NCBI GenBank assembly: GCA_028285525.1
Contig: JANQOZ010000023.1
Location: forward strand, 1 to 64,000
Direction: 5' to 3'
DNA from: Lysobacterales bacterium
GTDB taxonomy: Bacteria; Pseudomonadota; Gammaproteobacteria; Xanthomonadales; SZUA-38
DNA length: 64,000 nt
Numbering within the stretch: the stretch's first letter is position 1; each line of letters begins with the position of its first letter. The translations under genes were made by a program, and so were the position numbers. Positions 1-8,500 of this stretch are shown here, in pieces. The notes under the pieces were generated by a model that was given only the letters and a program-made list of their open reading frames with translations, had not been told where the DNA came from and made no database searches.

Positions 1-60
1 GAGCTGCGCCGTAACGGCACCCCCATCGATCCACGCCCCTGGCTGAAGCGATCTCGCTGA
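1..60 (+). CDS. C-terminus of an EnvC/M23-type murein hydrolase activator (partial)
   Basis: The first 60 bases read in frame 1 as 19 residues and a TGA stop. The tail ELRRNGTPIDPRPWLK resembles the C-terminal end of EnvC and related M23 (LytM-domain) proteins, which finish with a strand containing an R-x-G-x-P/V-x-P-x-P-W-L pattern. EnvC-type proteins are periplasmic and activate cell-wall amidases at the division site. Only the last strand of the domain is in the window, so the assignment rests on this short match and could be any M23 relative. Confidence 0.5.
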   Translation, partial: ELRRNGTPIDPRPWLKRSR

Positions 61-206
61 ACCGGCCAAAGGCGGACTGGTAGCTTCCGCTTAAAATGAG
101 CAATATTCATGCGAGTTTCATCAAGAACATGACTTGTGGCCCACAGATACGTGAATGTTTTGTTATTTGAGTGAGCTGTATTCATTCATACAATCATTTA
201 AATCTC

Positions 207-235
207 TTGAATTGCGGCTGAGGCATCCGTATCTT
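207..235 (+). promoter_or_regulatory. Sigma-70-type promoter for the small RNA
   Basis: TTGAAT at 207-212 and TATCTT at 230-235 are separated by exactly 17 bases. This places a transcription start at about 241-243, just before the first GGA-loop hairpin of the candidate small RNA. No protein-coding frame begins here. The hexamers match the consensus at 4-5 of 6 positions each, so this is a reasonable but unproven promoter. Confidence 0.4.
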
Positions 236-240
236 TTGAG

Positions 241-392
241 TCCTGGCCAAACGGACTGGCCTGGCGCCACCTGATTCAGGCGGCGGGCAACGGAAAGCCC
301 TCGCGCAGCCTGGCTGCCGAGCTGACATAAGGATTTTGTCGGGGCACATCGAGTAATCCCCTCCCCTCCCCTCGCTCGATGTGCCTTTTTTT
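241..392 (+). ncRNA. Candidate CsrA/RsmA-sequestering small RNA (RsmY/RsmZ-like)
   Basis: This non-coding stretch of about 150 nt folds by eye into a chain of hairpins ending in a strong terminator. Hairpin 1 (GGCCA 245-249 with TGGCC 257-261) carries ACGGA in its loop (251-255). Hairpin 2 is 265-285 (eight pairs, one mismatch, loop ATT). Hairpin 3 (GGGC 285-288 with GCCC 297-300) again has ACGGA in its loop (290-294). A small GCAG/CTGC stem (305-317) follows, then an unpaired AAGGA (329-333) and the terminator. ANGGA in hairpin loops is the binding signature of CsrA/RsmA, and RsmY/Z/CsrB RNAs sequester that protein. No GacA-type upstream element was recognised and there are only three ANGGA motifs, fewer than in most family members. 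It could also be another structured RNA. Confidence 0.4.
343..392 (+). terminator. Rho-independent terminator
   Basis: An 11-bp perfect stem, GGCACATCGAG (343-353) with CTCGATGTGCC (375-385), is followed directly by seven T residues (386-392). The 21-nt loop is pyrimidine-rich (CCCCTCCCC repeats). The T-run gives the direction as plus strand, so it ends the small RNA or a long 3' UTR of the upstream gene, before the SDR gene at 455. Confidence 0.8.
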
Positions 393-454
393 ATGCCCAA
401 GCCTCCGCTAATCTCGCGAGCTCATTCCACGAACCCACCAGCAGGTAACCCGCT

Positions 455-1228
455 ATGAGCCCATCAAATCCGCAGCGTTTCATCAGCAAAGTTGCCATGG
501 TGACCGGTGCCTCGAGGGGGATCGGCGCGGCGGTTGCAGCCCAGCTGGCCGCTGAAGGGGCCCACGTCGTTCTGGTGTCTCGCGACAAGGACTCGCTGGC
601 AGAGGTCGCCGGGAGCATTAACGATGCCGGCGGAAAGGCGACGGTGATGAGCTGTCACGTCGGACGGGTCGAGGAGATCGACCAGCTCATGAGTCAGGTT
701 GAACAGGAACTGGGCAGGCTGGACTGCCTGGTGAACAACGCCGGCACAAACCCCTATTTCGGGATGGCCGCCGACGCCGAAGAATGGGCCTTCGACAAGA
801 CGTTTGCCGTTAACCTCAAGGGCCCCTATTTCCTGAGCGCCCGCGCGGTGAAGCTGATGGCGAAGAACGGCGGCGGCTCAATCGTTAACGTGGCCTCGAT
901 CGAGGGGCTGCAGCCCGCTCGCCAGCACCTGCTCTACGCGATGAGTAAAGCGGCGATGATCAACATGAGCGTCGGCTTTGCCAAGGAGTACGGACCGGCG
1001 GGAATCCGGGTCAACACAGTTTGCCCCGGCGTCGTGGAAACCCGCCTGGCAAAGGCCCTCACCGAGAACCCGCAGGTGCAAAAGATGCTGAAGTACACCC
1101 CGGCAGGTCGCCACGCCCAGCCTGCGGAAATGGTGGAAGGCATCCTTTATCTGCTGTCCGACGGCGCCAGCTACACCACGGCCACCACCCTCACCATGGA
1201 CGGCGGGACGCTGACCAACGCCTTCTGA
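455..1228 (+). CDS. SDR-family NAD(P)-dependent oxidoreductase
   Basis: The 257-residue protein has the classical short-chain dehydrogenase layout: cofactor motif TGASRGIG at 17-24, NNAG at 94-97, and catalytic Ser148, Tyr161 and Lys165 (YAMSK). The length matches the classical SDR family of about 250 residues. The PG motif after the sixth strand (CPGVVETRL) and the C-terminal DGG are also typical. It should reduce or oxidise an alcohol/ketone in the cytosol; the substrate cannot be read from the sequence. It is a single gene after the terminator at 343-392 and before rpoH, with no shared operon evident. It starts at the ATG at 455 with an AG-rich stretch (AGCAGG) upstream. Confidence 0.9.
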   Translation: MSPSNPQRFISKVAMVTGASRGIGAAVAAQLAAEGAHVVLVSRDKDSLAEVAGSINDAGGKATVMSCHVGRVEEIDQLMSQVEQELGRLDCLVNNAGTNPYFGMAADAEEWAFDKTFAVNLKGPYFLSARAVKLMAKNGGGSIVNVASIEGLQPARQHLLYAMSKAAMINMSVGFAKEYGPAGIRVNTVCPGVVETRLAKALTENPQVQKMLKYTPAGRHAQPAEMVEGILYLLSDGASYTTATTLTMDGGTLTNAF

Positions 1229-1324
1229 CTGGCATTTTTCGGCAATTTTTGCTAGTGTTTCGGGTTGGCCTGTTCAGGTCCTGCTCCCTCCGCGTGATGA
1301 TCTGGAGCGGAACTTAACCGGCCC

Positions 1325-1350
1325 TTAGCACTCTAATCCGAGAGTGCTAA
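1325..1350 (+). promoter_or_regulatory. CIRCE-like inverted repeat upstream of rpoH
   Basis: TTAGCACTC (1325-1333) and GAGTGCTAA (1342-1350) are perfect 9-bp arms identical to the CIRCE element bound by the heat-shock repressor HrcA. The classical spacer is 9 bases; here it is 8. The element lies 15 bases before the rpoH ATG (1365) and 5 bases before its ribosome binding site, so HrcA bound here could block transcription, or the hairpin could act in the 5' UTR. hrcA itself is not in the window. Confidence 0.75.
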
Positions 1351-1364
1351 AACTGGAGCAAGCG

Positions 1365-2222
1365 ATGAGTACCGCTTTGGTAGCAAAAAATTTGCCCGTA
1401 CCTTCGGCCACCGGGAGCCTCGAATCCTACGTGAACGCGGTGAACCAGGTGCCCGTCCTGACCTTCGACGAAGAGCAGGGGCTGGCCCGACGGTTTCGCG
1501 AAACGGGAGATCTGGAGGCAGCTCGCGGATTGATCATGGCGCACCTGCGTTTTGTGGTGCACGTCGCGCGCAGCTACTCCGGCTACGGGCTCGCTCTCGG
1601 CGACCTGGTGCAGGAGGGCAATATCGGTCTGATGAAAGCGGTCAAACGCTTCGATCCTGACCAGGGCGTTCGCCTCGTGTCCTTTGCGGTGCACTGGATC
1701 CGGGCCGAGATGCACGAATTTATCCTGCGCAACTGGCGGATCGTCAAAGTCGCGACCACCAAAGCCCAGCGAAAGCTGTTTTTCAACCTGCGTAAGTCCA
1801 AAAAGCGGCTGGGCTGGCTGAACCACAAAGAAGTGCAGGCGGTGGCCAAAGACCTCGGCGTCAAGCCCGAGGTGGTCGTGGAGATGGAATCCCGGCTGTC
1901 CGGTCAGGACATCGGTTTTGACAGCCCGGTCGACGATGACGACACCCGGCCGTCCCCCACGAGCTACCTGCGCAGCAAAACGGTCACTGACCCGGCGCTG
2001 CTGGCCGAAGCCGATGATCTGGAAGATCACAACAACGGCCTGCTTTACGAAGGGCTGGACCAGCTCGACGATCGGAGCCAGGACATCATTCGCAGCCGCT
2101 GGCTCGAAGACCGCAAGGTCACGCTGCAGGAGCTGGCCGACCGCTACTCGGTGTCCGCCGAGCGTATTCGCCAGCTTGAGGCAAACGCGCTGAAAAAGAT
2201 GCGCGCCTCGATCGCGGCCTGA
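1365..2222 (+). CDS. rpoH: RNA polymerase heat-shock sigma factor RpoH (sigma-32)
   Basis: The 285-residue protein has sigma region 2 ([18 protein letters not shown], 80-97, then [17 protein letters not shown]) and region 4 near the C-terminus ([27 protein letters not shown]). The RpoH box is QRKLFFNLR at 135-143, the segment that separates sigma-32 from other group members. The length is that of E. coli RpoH. The frame is open further upstream to a GTG at 1344, but that codon lies inside the CIRCE arm. The ATG at 1365 has GGAG at 1355-1358 with 6-base spacing and gives the usual RpoH N-terminus, so it was chosen. It directs transcription of chaperone and protease genes after heat stress. The CIRCE-like site suggests HrcA control of its synthesis. 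Confidence 0.96.
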   Translation: MSTALVAKNLPVPSATGSLESYVNAVNQVPVLTFDEEQGLARRFRETGDLEAARGLIMAHLRFVVHVARSYSGYGLALGDLVQEGNIGLMKAVKRFDPDQGVRLVSFAVHWIRAEMHEFILRNWRIVKVATTKAQRKLFFNLRKSKKRLGWLNHKEVQAVAKDLGVKPEVVVEMESRLSGQDIGFDSPVDDDDTRPSPTSYLRSKTVTDPALLAEADDLEDHNNGLLYEGLDQLDDRSQDIIRSRWLEDRKVTLQELADRYSVSAERIRQLEANALKKMRASIAA

Positions 2223-2231
2223 AGTATCCCA

Positions 2232-2258
2232 AACGCCCCGCTCACGCAGCGGGGCGTT
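2232..2258 (+). terminator. GC-rich stem-loop after rpoH
   Basis: AACGCCCCGC (2232-2241) and GCGGGGCGTT (2249-2258) form a 10-bp perfect stem with a 7-base loop between the convergent ends of rpoH and the minus-strand gene ending at 2294. There is no clean T-run on either side, so it may terminate weakly in both directions. Confidence 0.55.
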
Positions 2259-2293
2259 CGATCAACTCACCAACCCTGTCCCGCAGAGTCAGC

Positions 2294-3580
2294 TCAGCGA
2301 AGCTGGCGAACGACGCGATAACGGCGTGACCCCGTCTTCTCCAGCTCACGTCGCGTTAAATCCAGATCGCCATTGAGCCAGTAGCGTCTCGTTCTCGCCT
2401 GAACCTGCCGCGAGACGACGATGACGCCGTCCCCGACGTACAGGACGTCCTCCGGCCTCAGCGCGGCGACCGACAGTTCCCGCTCGATTTTCTTGCCGCC
2501 GTTAAAGCGGGCCTCCATGCGCGCTTTTTCGCTCAGCAGCTCCGGCGCCGGCGCTTCCTCTGCGGGCGCCGCAAGCTCCAGCGGACGGCGGACCTGATAG
2601 CGGCTGGCTGACTCCTGCGTCAGCTCGGGTCGAGTCAGATCCAGCTCGTCGGAGAGCCAGTAAACCCGGTTTCGCGTTCCGGCTGCCCGAACGACGGCAA
2701 TCACGCCGTCGGCGACAAAAAGCATATCCCGCCGCTTCAGATCGGCGCTGCTGATCGACTCCCGTATCGGCTTGCCGCGGTTGACCCGACGCTCCAGCGA
2801 TGCTCGCGCCGCACCACTTTTTTCGTCGGCTTCGGCTGGCGGTGCCGCTGACCCATCCTGGATCGCCACTGGCTGCTCGGGGACGGCGGGCGGCGGGGGC
2901 GCTGGCTCGGTGACCTCGGGCTCAGTAATCTCGGGCTCGGCGACCTTTGAGCCAGCGTCCACCGGCTCGGTAACCTGCGTCGACGCCGCCGCAACCTGCT
3001 CACCCGATGGCTCCGAAGCCTCCGCCGGCGGTTCAGGAGATGCACCTGGCGCACGGCCGAGATCCGGGGTTTGAATTCGCTTGCGCCCGAGCAGCTCGTC
3101 AGCCCCGGGGATCTCAACCTTGAGGTTTTCTACCTGACTGCGCGAGGAGTCCCGCAAGGCCTGAGAGGCGTCGCTGGGCCGGGGCGTGGTTGCCCTCGGC
3201 GCGTCGGGCGCCAGCGGCGCGGCTGACTCACCCCCTTGATCAGCACCATCATCGAGCCAGATGCTGATGCTCTGCTCGTCGCTGTCTTCAAAGCGCACCG
3301 CTGCCGGATCGGCAGCCGCCCCGAGCTGCCGGGTGATCATCGCGTGCCAGCGCTGTGGCGCCACCACCCGCAGCGCCTGCCCCTGCTGGCCAGCGCGCTG
3401 CCCGAGCGAGGCGAGCGCCTCCGTCGCCTGCCCCGACACCAGCTCGGCGCCGCTGATCACAAGCTCCTGGGCGTGAGCCGCCTGTGCGATGCACAGCGAC
3501 AGCAGCGCCGCCGACAGCCGGAAACGCCACGGGCGCGCGTCAGCGGACCTGTGCTCACTGCCGGCAGGCGTCGCTACCAC
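2294..3580 (-). CDS. Exported proline/glutamate-rich protein with two C-terminal repeats; function unknown
   Basis: I do not recognise a named family. The frame encodes 428 residues: an N-terminal extension with a signal peptide ending AQAAHA, a region of about 100 residues, a low-complexity linker rich in Pro, Glu, Ala and Thr (TEPEVTEP-type repeats around 200-250), and two homologous modules of about 65 residues at the C-terminus. The modules share R-x-N-x-G-K-x-I, a V-A/G-D-G-V-I-x-V core, R-x-Y-W-L and L-D-L-T-R-x-E-L. They look like small beta-rich domains. The signal peptide and linker suggest a periplasmic or envelope protein. The GTG at 3580 overlaps the stop of the upstream YciI-like gene, implying translational coupling; a start nearer the signal peptide is possible. 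Confidence 0.7.
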   Translation of the reverse strand: MVATPAGSEHRSADARPWRFRLSAALLSLCIAQAAHAQELVISGAELVSGQATEALASLGQRAGQQGQALRVVAPQRWHAMITRQLGAAADPAAVRFEDSDEQSISIWLDDGADQGGESAAPLAPDAPRATTPRPSDASQALRDSSRSQVENLKVEIPGADELLGRKRIQTPDLGRAPGASPEPPAEASEPSGEQVAAASTQVTEPVDAGSKVAEPEITEPEVTEPAPPPPAVPEQPVAIQDGSAAPPAEADEKSGAARASLERRVNRGKPIRESISSADLKRRDMLFVADGVIAVVRAAGTRNRVYWLSDELDLTRPELTQESASRYQVRRPLELAAPAEEAPAPELLSEKARMEARFNGGKKIERELSVAALRPEDVLYVGDGVIVVSRQVQARTRRYWLNGDLDLTRRELEKTGSRRYRVVRQLR

Positions 3581-3879
3581 GTCTTTCCGCCCAGCAGTTC
3601 GCCGGCGACGCCCTTAAACGGCAGGACCTCCCAGGTTTCCCAAACGCCCGCGGCGAAATAAGGATCGGCTTTGAAGAGCGCCACCGCTTCCGCCTCGCTG
3701 GCGGCACGAAAAATCAGCAGGCTGCCCTGCGTCGGGTCACCGGGGTTGGCGCCGGGACATGGCCCGGCCAGCACCAGGTGCTCAAGCACCGATTCGATAT
3801 GCGTCAAATGAGCAGCCATGTGCTCATCGCGCAAGGCCTGCGTACCCTCAGCGTCTCGGCAGTAGAACAGGTAGTCCAT
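3574..3879 (-). CDS. YciI-family protein
   Basis: A 101-residue protein with the YciI/YCII fold pattern: N-terminal MDYLFYCRD strand, a long helix with R-D-E-H-M-x-x-H-L, then GP, a GSLLIFRA strand, the acidic A-x-x-x-F-K-x-D-P-Y-F-x-A-G-V-W motif and a final strand E-V-L-P-F. Proteins of this ferredoxin-like family are small, mostly uncharacterised, and related to chlorite dismutase/muconolactone isomerase folds. It lies 12 bp after ChaC and overlaps the next gene by 7 bp, so the three minus-strand genes probably form one operon. Confidence 0.85.
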   Translation of the reverse strand: MDYLFYCRDAEGTQALRDEHMAAHLTHIESVLEHLVLAGPCPGANPGDPTQGSLLIFRAASEAEAVALFKADPYFAAGVWETWEVLPFKGVAGELLGGKTW

Positions 3880-3891
3880 TTTCCTCTCTCA

Positions 3892-4446
3892 TCAGGTGTG
3901 GGATGCGGCGCCGTCCGACAGCAGGCCGGCCAGCGCAAAGACGTGATCGTCGCGCTCACCCATGGCCCTCAGCGCCCTCGCAAGGTCGATCACATAGTCC
4001 GCGTTATTGCCGCTGGGTCCGCTGCTGCGGGCCATTTGCCGGGCTATGGTCTCATCCGGCGCCGGCCCAAGAAAGGCCGGATTCTCCGGAGGCGCCAGGT
4101 AGGTGATTCCGCGGAGGACCCGACCGTCTTTGAGAACAATCGGAATCGGAAAGCGTTCGTAGCCGTTCTTCTCGCGATAGTCCAACGCTTCGAGGACGCT
4201 GCCGCGGACCCGATAAACCATCCCGCCGCAGCGCACGCCTGGAGCCGGCGCCAGCGTCAGCACCCGACCCGGCGCATCGGGCGTCCCGCGATGATCGTGA
4301 GACCCCTGCCAGAATCGACGCTGCCAATGATCAATCCAGGCGGGATGGCGCTCGACATAGGGAAAATCTACCCGAAAGATCAGCGAGCCGTAGCCAAACA
4401 CCCACTCGTCGCCTGTCTGCATCCCGCTGTCGTCGGACTGTGCCAT
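3892..4446 (-). CDS. ChaC-type glutathione-specific gamma-glutamylcyclotransferase
   Basis: The protein (184 residues from the ATG at 4446) has the gamma-glutamylcyclotransferase signature YGSL at 19-22 (WVFGYGSLIF), the GMVYRV strand, and the catalytic glutamate in L-D-Y-R-E-K-N-G-Y (Glu92), all as in ChaC. The reaction releases 5-oxoproline and Cys-Gly from glutathione in the cytosol. The frame is open to a GTG at 4470 and an ATG at 4464. Those starts would leave almost no room from the divergent sigma gene at 4476, so an internal start is preferred; no convincing ribosome binding site separates the choices. It is first in the minus-strand group with the YciI-like gene. Confidence 0.88.
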   Translation of the reverse strand: MAQSDDSGMQTGDEWVFGYGSLIFRVDFPYVERHPAWIDHWQRRFWQGSHDHRGTPDAPGRVLTLAPAPGVRCGGMVYRVRGSVLEALDYREKNGYERFPIPIVLKDGRVLRGITYLAPPENPAFLGPAPDETIARQMARSSGPSGNNADYVIDLARALRAMGERDDHVFALAGLLSDGAASHT

Positions 4447-4475
4447 CGGCGAATATTGCAACATAATCACGGGTA

Positions 4476-5027
4476 ATGAGGGGGAAAAAAGAACAGGAAT
4501 TTGAAGCGCTGTGGCAGCGCCACGGACCCGGCGTCCGAGCCAGACTCGTCAACCAGCGGCTCCTGGACCCTGCGATCGACGTCGACGACATCGAACAGGA
4601 AGTCAGAATCCGCCTGTGGCGCGTGCTGCAGACTGAGACACAGGTGACCCATGCTGCGTCTTATCTGAGAACCGTCGTCAACAGTGCCCTGATCGACGCG
4701 GTCCGGCGCGCCCAGGCGCGCGAGTCCAGTCGCCGGGGCGGAGAGTTCAACGAGCAGATGCACACAGCCACCAACAACGAAGGCCTCGCCGACCCGGTGC
4801 AGGGGCAGCAGCGCATGCAGGAACTGTCGGCCGCCGCCGAGTCAGCGCTGGAAGCGATGAGCGCCAACCGGCGCCGCGCGGTATCGCTGCGCCTTCACGG
4901 TCTTGCGGTCAACGAGATCGGCGCGCTTTGCGGCTGGTCCAGCGCGAAGGCCCGAAATCTCGTGTACCGTGGCCTCGAGCAGCTTCGCAGCGAGCTGGGC
5001 AAGCGAGGAATTGACCTTGAAAGTTAG
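4476..5027 (+). CDS. ECF-like sigma-70 family RNA polymerase sigma factor
   Basis: The 183-residue protein has a region 2 core (DIEQEVRIRLWRVL, then YLRTVVNSALIDAVRRAQ) and a region 4 helix-turn-helix near 130-175 (RRRAVSLRLHGLAVNEIGALCGWSSAKARNLVYRGLEQL). It is the size of small alternative sigma factors that respond to envelope or other signals. The start of the next gene lies inside its 3' end, and that gene encodes a one-pass membrane protein, the usual place for an anti-sigma factor. A third coupled gene encodes a PDZ-TPR-CHAT protein. The likely role is to direct transcription of its own operon and perhaps targets elsewhere. The start at the ATG 4476 lies 30 bp from the divergent chaC start. 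Confidence 0.85.
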   Translation: MRGKKEQEFEALWQRHGPGVRARLVNQRLLDPAIDVDDIEQEVRIRLWRVLQTETQVTHAASYLRTVVNSALIDAVRRAQARESSRRGGEFNEQMHTATNNEGLADPVQGQQRMQELSAAAESALEAMSANRRRAVSLRLHGLAVNEIGALCGWSSAKARNLVYRGLEQLRSELGKRGIDLES

Positions 5028-5589
5028 TGCGCAGGAACTGTCGAAGCTCATCAGCCGGCAGGATGATACGAACCCGCCGACCGCTGAGGAGCTGGCGGCT
5101 TTGGTCGACCAGACGCTGCCGCCGGACCGACGCGAAGCCGTGCTCAATCACCTGGAGCGCAGCCCGGACAGCGCCCGCGCCGTCGCCATCGCCCTAGAGC
5201 CGGGCGCAACCTCAGGCGGCGCCGGGTTCCGGTGGCTGGCAGTCGCTGCTTCAGCGGTCGCGGCCGTCGCGCTGGCGTCTGTCGTGTGGCTGGGGGGTAC
5301 TCCGGAAGAAGACACGCTGCGCGCCGCCGACCCATCCATTTCGCCCGCTCCCGGGGCCGTTATCTCCACCCCGGACGACCTGTTCAGCTGGCCGGCGCCG
5401 CCGGACCTTTCGCCTCGACGGGTCAGAATCATGAGCGCCGCCGCTGAGACCATCTGGCTGTCGGAACCGACCAGCCCGCCGGTAGATCTGCCGGCCGGAA
5501 CGGTCGCCAGCGGCAAGACCTACCTGTGGCAGCTGGAAGACGTGGACGGCACGGTGGTTGCCGGGCCCAACTGGTTCCGAATGCCGTGA
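5017..5589 (+). CDS. Putative membrane anti-sigma factor
   Basis: A protein of 190 residues from a TTG at 5017, chosen because AGGA (5006-5009) lies 7 bases upstream and the start overlaps the sigma-factor stop by 11 bp. Residues 20-55 (EELAALVDQTLPPDRREAVLNHLERSPDSARAVAIAL) look like an anti-sigma domain helix pair but lack the His/Cys zinc ligands of the ZAS type. One membrane segment follows (about 72-92, WLAVAASAVAAVALASVVWL). The remaining 100 residues would be periplasmic and form a small beta-rich domain (FSWPAP...TYLWQLEDVDGTVV). Layout and position suggest it holds the preceding sigma factor at the membrane; no database match was checked. It overlaps the next gene by 4 bp (GTGA). Confidence 0.7.
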   Translation: MKVSAQELSKLISRQDDTNPPTAEELAALVDQTLPPDRREAVLNHLERSPDSARAVAIALEPGATSGGAGFRWLAVAASAVAAVALASVVWLGGTPEEDTLRAADPSISPAPGAVISTPDDLFSWPAPPDLSPRRVRIMSAAAETIWLSEPTSPPVDLPAGTVASGKTYLWQLEDVDGTVVAGPNWFRMP

Positions 5590-8500
5590 CACTCGCAGGC
5601 CGGTGGCGGTTGGTGCGCCCCACGCTTCTGCTGATCTGCCTGCTGAGTACGCCGCTCCAGGCGCGCGTGCTGATCACCGAGGTCGTGCCCGGCCTCGCGG
5701 GAGAGCGGGCGGGTGTGCAGGTGGGCGACGTGCTCCTGGCCTGGGAACAGGGCGAACTACAGCGGCCGCTCACCTGGCCGATCGAGGTGGTGCGCGCAGC
5801 GGAGGTGGACGGTCTGCTCGAAGGCGGCACCGTCACCCTGCTCCGGGACGGACAAACGCTGAACCTCTCGCTGGGCCCCGGGGTCTGGGGCATCGCAACC
5901 GTACCCGACGCAGAGGCTGGCGGTGCTCTCGCATCGCTCTACCGACAGCTTCCCGAGCTGACCTCGCAATCCCTCGAACCGTTCCTCGCCGGCGCACGCA
6001 ACCAACCTGAGATCGACGATCGGCTGGCGCTGTACTGGCTGGCCGGTGATCACTTTCAGCAGATCGACGACCTTGAGAGCGCCGGTCGCTGCTGGCAGGA
6101 GGCCCTGGCGCTGGCAACCGATCCCGCCGAGCAGGCGCTGCTGCGCATGCGCTACGCCCGGGCGCTGATGAACACGTGGCAATCAGACGAGGCCCGCCGG
6201 CTGTATCAGCAGGCCCTCGAATTCTGGGAAGCGGTGCCGGCACCTCAGCATCAGCTGCAGCTCCAGACCCTGCTGGGCTTCGCCGCCTTCGAGCAGCGGG
6301 ACCTGCCCGCCGCAGACGCGGCGTTCAGTGCCGCGACGGCCCTGGTCCGTGAACACCCTGCCAGCCAGCCTCTGGCAGCGTCGGCGCTGCGAGGGATGGG
6401 CCAGGTACGCTCAATCCAGGGCGGCTTTGATGACGCGATAGCGCTCGGCAACGAGGCGCTTGATCTGGCCAAGGCCTACGCTCCCCGATCGCGGATCGAG
6501 GCGAAGGTCCTCAACTTTCTCGGCTACACGGTTGCGCGCACCCACGACGTGGCCGACGGCGAGGCCCTGATTCGCGACGCGATCGCGCTCGCTGACGAGG
6601 TCGAAGCGAGCGGCTTCACCTCGGCGGGTTTTCGCAACAATCTGGCGCTGATCTACTACCTGCGGCGGGACTACGCCTACGCCCAGACGCTTTACGAACA
6701 GGCGCTGGAGCGCTTCGAGCGGCGCAACCCTGTGAGCCCCGTTGTTGCCCGCACCCGCTACAACATTGCGCTGACCCTGGCCCGCCAGGACCTTCAGGCC
6801 GAATCGGCCGCCATGCTGGAGTCGGTCCTGGCGCTGCAGCGGCAGCTGGTACCCGGCACGGAGGATGAGGCGCGCACGCTCCACAGCCTCGCGTTTCGCT
6901 TCGCGGCAGCCGGTGAGCTGACCAAAGCCATTTCGACCGGCCGCGAGGCGGTTCAGCGCTACCGCGAGCTGTTGCCCGAGAGCTATCTGCTGACGAGCTC
7001 GCTCCATAAGCTTGGCGACATTTATATCCGAGCCGGGGACTATGCGGCCGCTCGAGATGCGCTTGAGGAGTCGTTAGAGATGGCCCGCCGTATCTCTCCG
7101 GAGAGTCAGGTTCACGCCGAGTCAGCCTTCGACCTGGGCCGCGTCTTGAGCGAGCTCGGCGAACCTTCGCTGCCGCTGTTTCGCGAAGCCGTCGAGGTGG
7201 TCGAGTCGCTGCAGGCTCGGCTCGGGGGTGGCGACGACGCCGTCAGCCGGTTTCGGGAGTACTACAGCCGATACTTCCGCCGCTTGATCGAAGCTGAGCT
7301 GGAGGCCGGCAACGATGAACCGGCGTTTGCGATCTCCGAACGGTATCGTGCGCAAAGCTTTCTCGCCGTGCTCGGCTCACGCCCCGCGGCGCTGACCAGC
7401 CGCCTTCCCCCGTCGCTCAAGGAACGCTGGAGCGATGCCCAGGCAGCCTATGAGGCGGCTCTCAAGGCGGCGGCCAGCGCTCCGGAGGACGAGCTGGAGG
7501 AGCTAAACCAGCAGGTCATCGTGGCACGGCAGGCCTGGCGGGACGCCGGCGACGAGCTGCGCAGCGCCGGTGGCGTCGGACACGTGATCGCCCCGCGCGC
7601 GGCCACGCCCGAGCTGGTGGCCGAATCTCTGGAGGACGGCCAGGTGGTCATCAGCTACGTCTCCCAGCCGGCGCACACCGACGTATTCTTGATCGATGCC
7701 GCCGGCATGCTGAGTCATCATCGGCTCGCGTTTTCCCGGGCACAGCTCAGTGAAACCGTCAACCAGATCCGCGTCCTGATGGCGGTACCGGACGCCGGCT
7801 CCGCGAGCCAGGAAACGCTCGAGCGGAAGCTTAAGATACTCGGGGAGGCCCTGATTGCTCCGCTGCTGCCCGTGCTGGATGACGTCAAGAGGCTGGTGGT
7901 GATTCCTGACGGAGAGCTTTGGCTGGCCCCGCTGGCCGCGCTGATCACCGACGACCGCTATCTGCTTGAGCGGTTTGAGGTGCAGCTCGGCTGGTCAGCG
8001 ACGGCCTACCAGGCCGACCGACCGACCCCGGTCAACGAGCTGCTGCTGGCGATGGCAGATCCCGGCATCGTCAGCGGCCCAGGTAATGGTGAGGACACAA
8101 CCCGGGACAACGTCCGCCAGGGTCAGCCCTCACTGCCGGGCGCGCGCCAGGAGGTTAACCGGATCGCGAGTTTCTTCTCCAAGCGCGAGGTGTATCTCGA
8201 TACCCAGGCCAGCGAACGGAATTTTCGCCAGGTCGCCGCAAGTGCGGATGTGGTGCACGTCGCCGCGCATGCCGTCACCCGGGTCGACCCGCCGATCGAG
8301 TCGTACCTCCAGCTCGAGGGCGATGAGCAGCACGATGGGCGATTAATGGCCTGGGAAGTGCTCGAGAATCTGAATCTCAAAGCCCAGCTCGTCACGCTAT
8401 CGGGGTGCGCCACAGCCCTGGGAGAAGGTGCGGGCGGCGAGGGGCTGATGGGACTGACCCGCGCTTTTGGTGTCGCCGGGGCCCAGCGCGTGCTCGCGAG

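Noticed and set aside
61-206. Small protein gene before the candidate RNA
   Set aside because: No open frame with a ribosome binding site and plausible composition; the only frame there (194-400, minus) runs through the terminator stem.
1344-1364. Longer RpoH start at a GTG (1344)
   Set aside because: The codon falls inside the CIRCE arm and has no ribosome binding site; the ATG at 1365 has GGAG 6 bases upstream and gives the normal N-terminus.
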